Shown here: positions 32,257-32,882 of the stretch, piece by piece
How the letters are laid out: each line of letters opens with the position of its first letter
Numbering within the stretch: the stretch's first letter is position 1
The notes under the pieces: model-generated
Database searches by the model: none
Seen by the model: the letters and a program-made list of their open reading frames with translations, nothing else
What the model was told of the DNA's origin: nothing
Assembly: GCA_010906965.1 (NCBI GenBank)
Contig: JAAFHB010000033.1
Coordinates: 1-32,882 of the forward strand
Reading direction: 5' to 3'
From: Mariniphaga sp.
GTDB lineage: Bacteria; Bacteroidota; Bacteroidia; Bacteroidales; Prolixibacteraceae
Length of the DNA stretch: 32,882 nt
Made by a program: the position numbers and the translations under genes

Positions 32257-32712
32257 ATGATACTTCAGCAGAAAATAAATATAAAAAACAAACGTGCAAG
32301 CTTCGATTACGAGTTTATCGAAAAGTACGTGGCCGGTCTTGTACTACTTGGAACCGAGATTAAATCGATTCGATTGAGCAAAGTAAGCATGAATGATGCC
32401 TACTGCCATTTTATTGCTGGTGAGTTATATATCCGGAATCTCAGTATTTCTGAATACGATTTTGGAACTTGCAACAACCACGAAGTGCGCCGCGAACGCA
32501 AACTCCTGATGAGCAGACGTGAGCTTAATAAGCTTGAACGGAAATTAAAGGAATCGGGGCTTACAATTGTTCCAATAAGAATGTTTCTAAATGATAATGG
32601 ACTTGCCAAATTGGAGATTGCATTGTCGCGCGGGAAAATAAATTACGACAAACGCCAAAGCCTGAAATCGAAAGATGCTGAACGGGAAATGGCCAGGGGA
32701 CGCAAAGAATAA
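32257..32712 (+). CDS. smpB: SsrA-binding protein SmpB
   Basis: SmpB binds tmRNA and delivers it to stalled ribosomes in trans-translation. The 151-residue sequence shows the family pattern: [80 protein letters not shown], and the basic tail [19 protein letters not shown]. Length is normal. The ATG at 32257 is used; an in-frame TTG at 32236 would add seven non-conserved residues. ssrA (tmRNA) is not visible in the window. A hairpin follows the stop. Confidence 0.95.
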   Translation: MILQQKINIKNKRASFDYEFIEKYVAGLVLLGTEIKSIRLSKVSMNDAYCHFIAGELYIRNLSISEYDFGTCNNHEVRRERKLLMSRRELNKLERKLKESGLTIVPIRMFLNDNGLAKLEIALSRGKINYDKRQSLKSKDAEREMARGRKE

Positions 32713-32723
32713 GATTAAAGGAG

Positions 32724-32760
32724 AAAGGTTAAAGTCCACTTAATTTGAACTTTAACCTTT
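32724..32760 (+). terminator. Hairpin downstream of smpB
   Basis: AAAGGTTAAAGT (32724-32735) pairs with ACTTTAACCTTT (32749-32760), a perfect 12-bp stem with a 13-base loop, 12 bases past the smpB stop. There is no T-run directly after; a pyrimidine-rich tract with CCTTT repeats continues to about 32790. Confidence 0.6.
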
Positions 32761-32806
32761 ACCTCTTACCCTTTATCCTTTAACCTTGTTTTATTATAAA
32801 CTTTAA

Positions 32807-32829
32807 AACCACCTCCTTTGGTGGTGGTT
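32807..32829. repeat. Small REP-like hairpin near the window end
   Basis: AACCACC (32807-32813) pairs with GGTGGTT (32823-32829). It is followed at 32873 by ATGAGCAATTTC, which could be the first codons of a gene cut by the window edge. Hairpins of this kind sit next to REP-associated transposase genes in other genomes, but four codons cannot show that here. Confidence 0.25.
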
Positions 32830-32882
32830 ATGTATAAGCGGCTATGCCTGAAAATTAATTATTTTGTGGCATGAGCAATTTC

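Overview
The window is a stretch of Bacteroidota chromosome, most likely from the Bacteroidales/Marinilabiliales side of the phylum. This rests on the gliding/type IX-associated genes gldD, gldE and a fused gldF-gldG, on candidate promoters of the Bacteroidota form TAnnTTTG, on starts without Shine-Dalgarno sequences, and on the linked order mutY-ssb-gldE-gldD. Genes are tightly packed and almost all are housekeeping. The only accessory-looking part is the first 2.6 kb.

Layout. 1-1050 is a decayed IS21-family element: the N-terminal part of istA, five terminal-type repeats upstream of it, and an unrelated repeat set at the truncation point. 1051-2560 holds the 3' remnant of an interrupted gene, two small unrecognised exported or membrane-anchored proteins, and a third exported protein broken by one frameshift and one stop codon. 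2643-10416 is mostly on the minus strand: pncB (NAD salvage), purA, a Fur-family regulator without the usual zinc cysteines, a bifunctional (p)ppGpp synthetase/hydrolase, a frameshifted Yip1-like membrane gene and a family 4-type glycosyltransferase. 10509-17993 is on the plus strand: surE, a small membrane protein, lpxB (lipid A) and the gldF-gldG fusion in one tight operon, then dnaN, a DEDDh exonuclease and an FAH-family hydrolase. 18054-24666 is on the minus strand: pgl and zwf (oxidative pentose phosphate pathway), then a phosphopantetheinyl transferase, gldD, gldE, ssb and mutY. 24800-29640 is on the plus strand: an HU-type protein, a 30-residue very basic protein, RNase E/G, DsbD and a nicotinamidase-like hydrolase. 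The window ends with map and miaA on the minus strand, and an intact Yip1-like gene and smpB on the plus strand.

How the genes work together. Several pairs are functionally coherent: zwf/pgl, gldE/gldD, and surE to gldFG by overlapping or abutting reading frames. Hairpin terminators separate most units, including three at convergent junctions. I see no CRISPR array, rRNA, tRNA or prophage, and no convincing new multi-gene system. The points most worth a second look are the 30-residue ribosomal-protein-like gene, the GldF-GldG fusion, the cysteine-less Fur, the 10-bp repeats upstream of pncB, and the decayed cluster next to the IS21 remnant.
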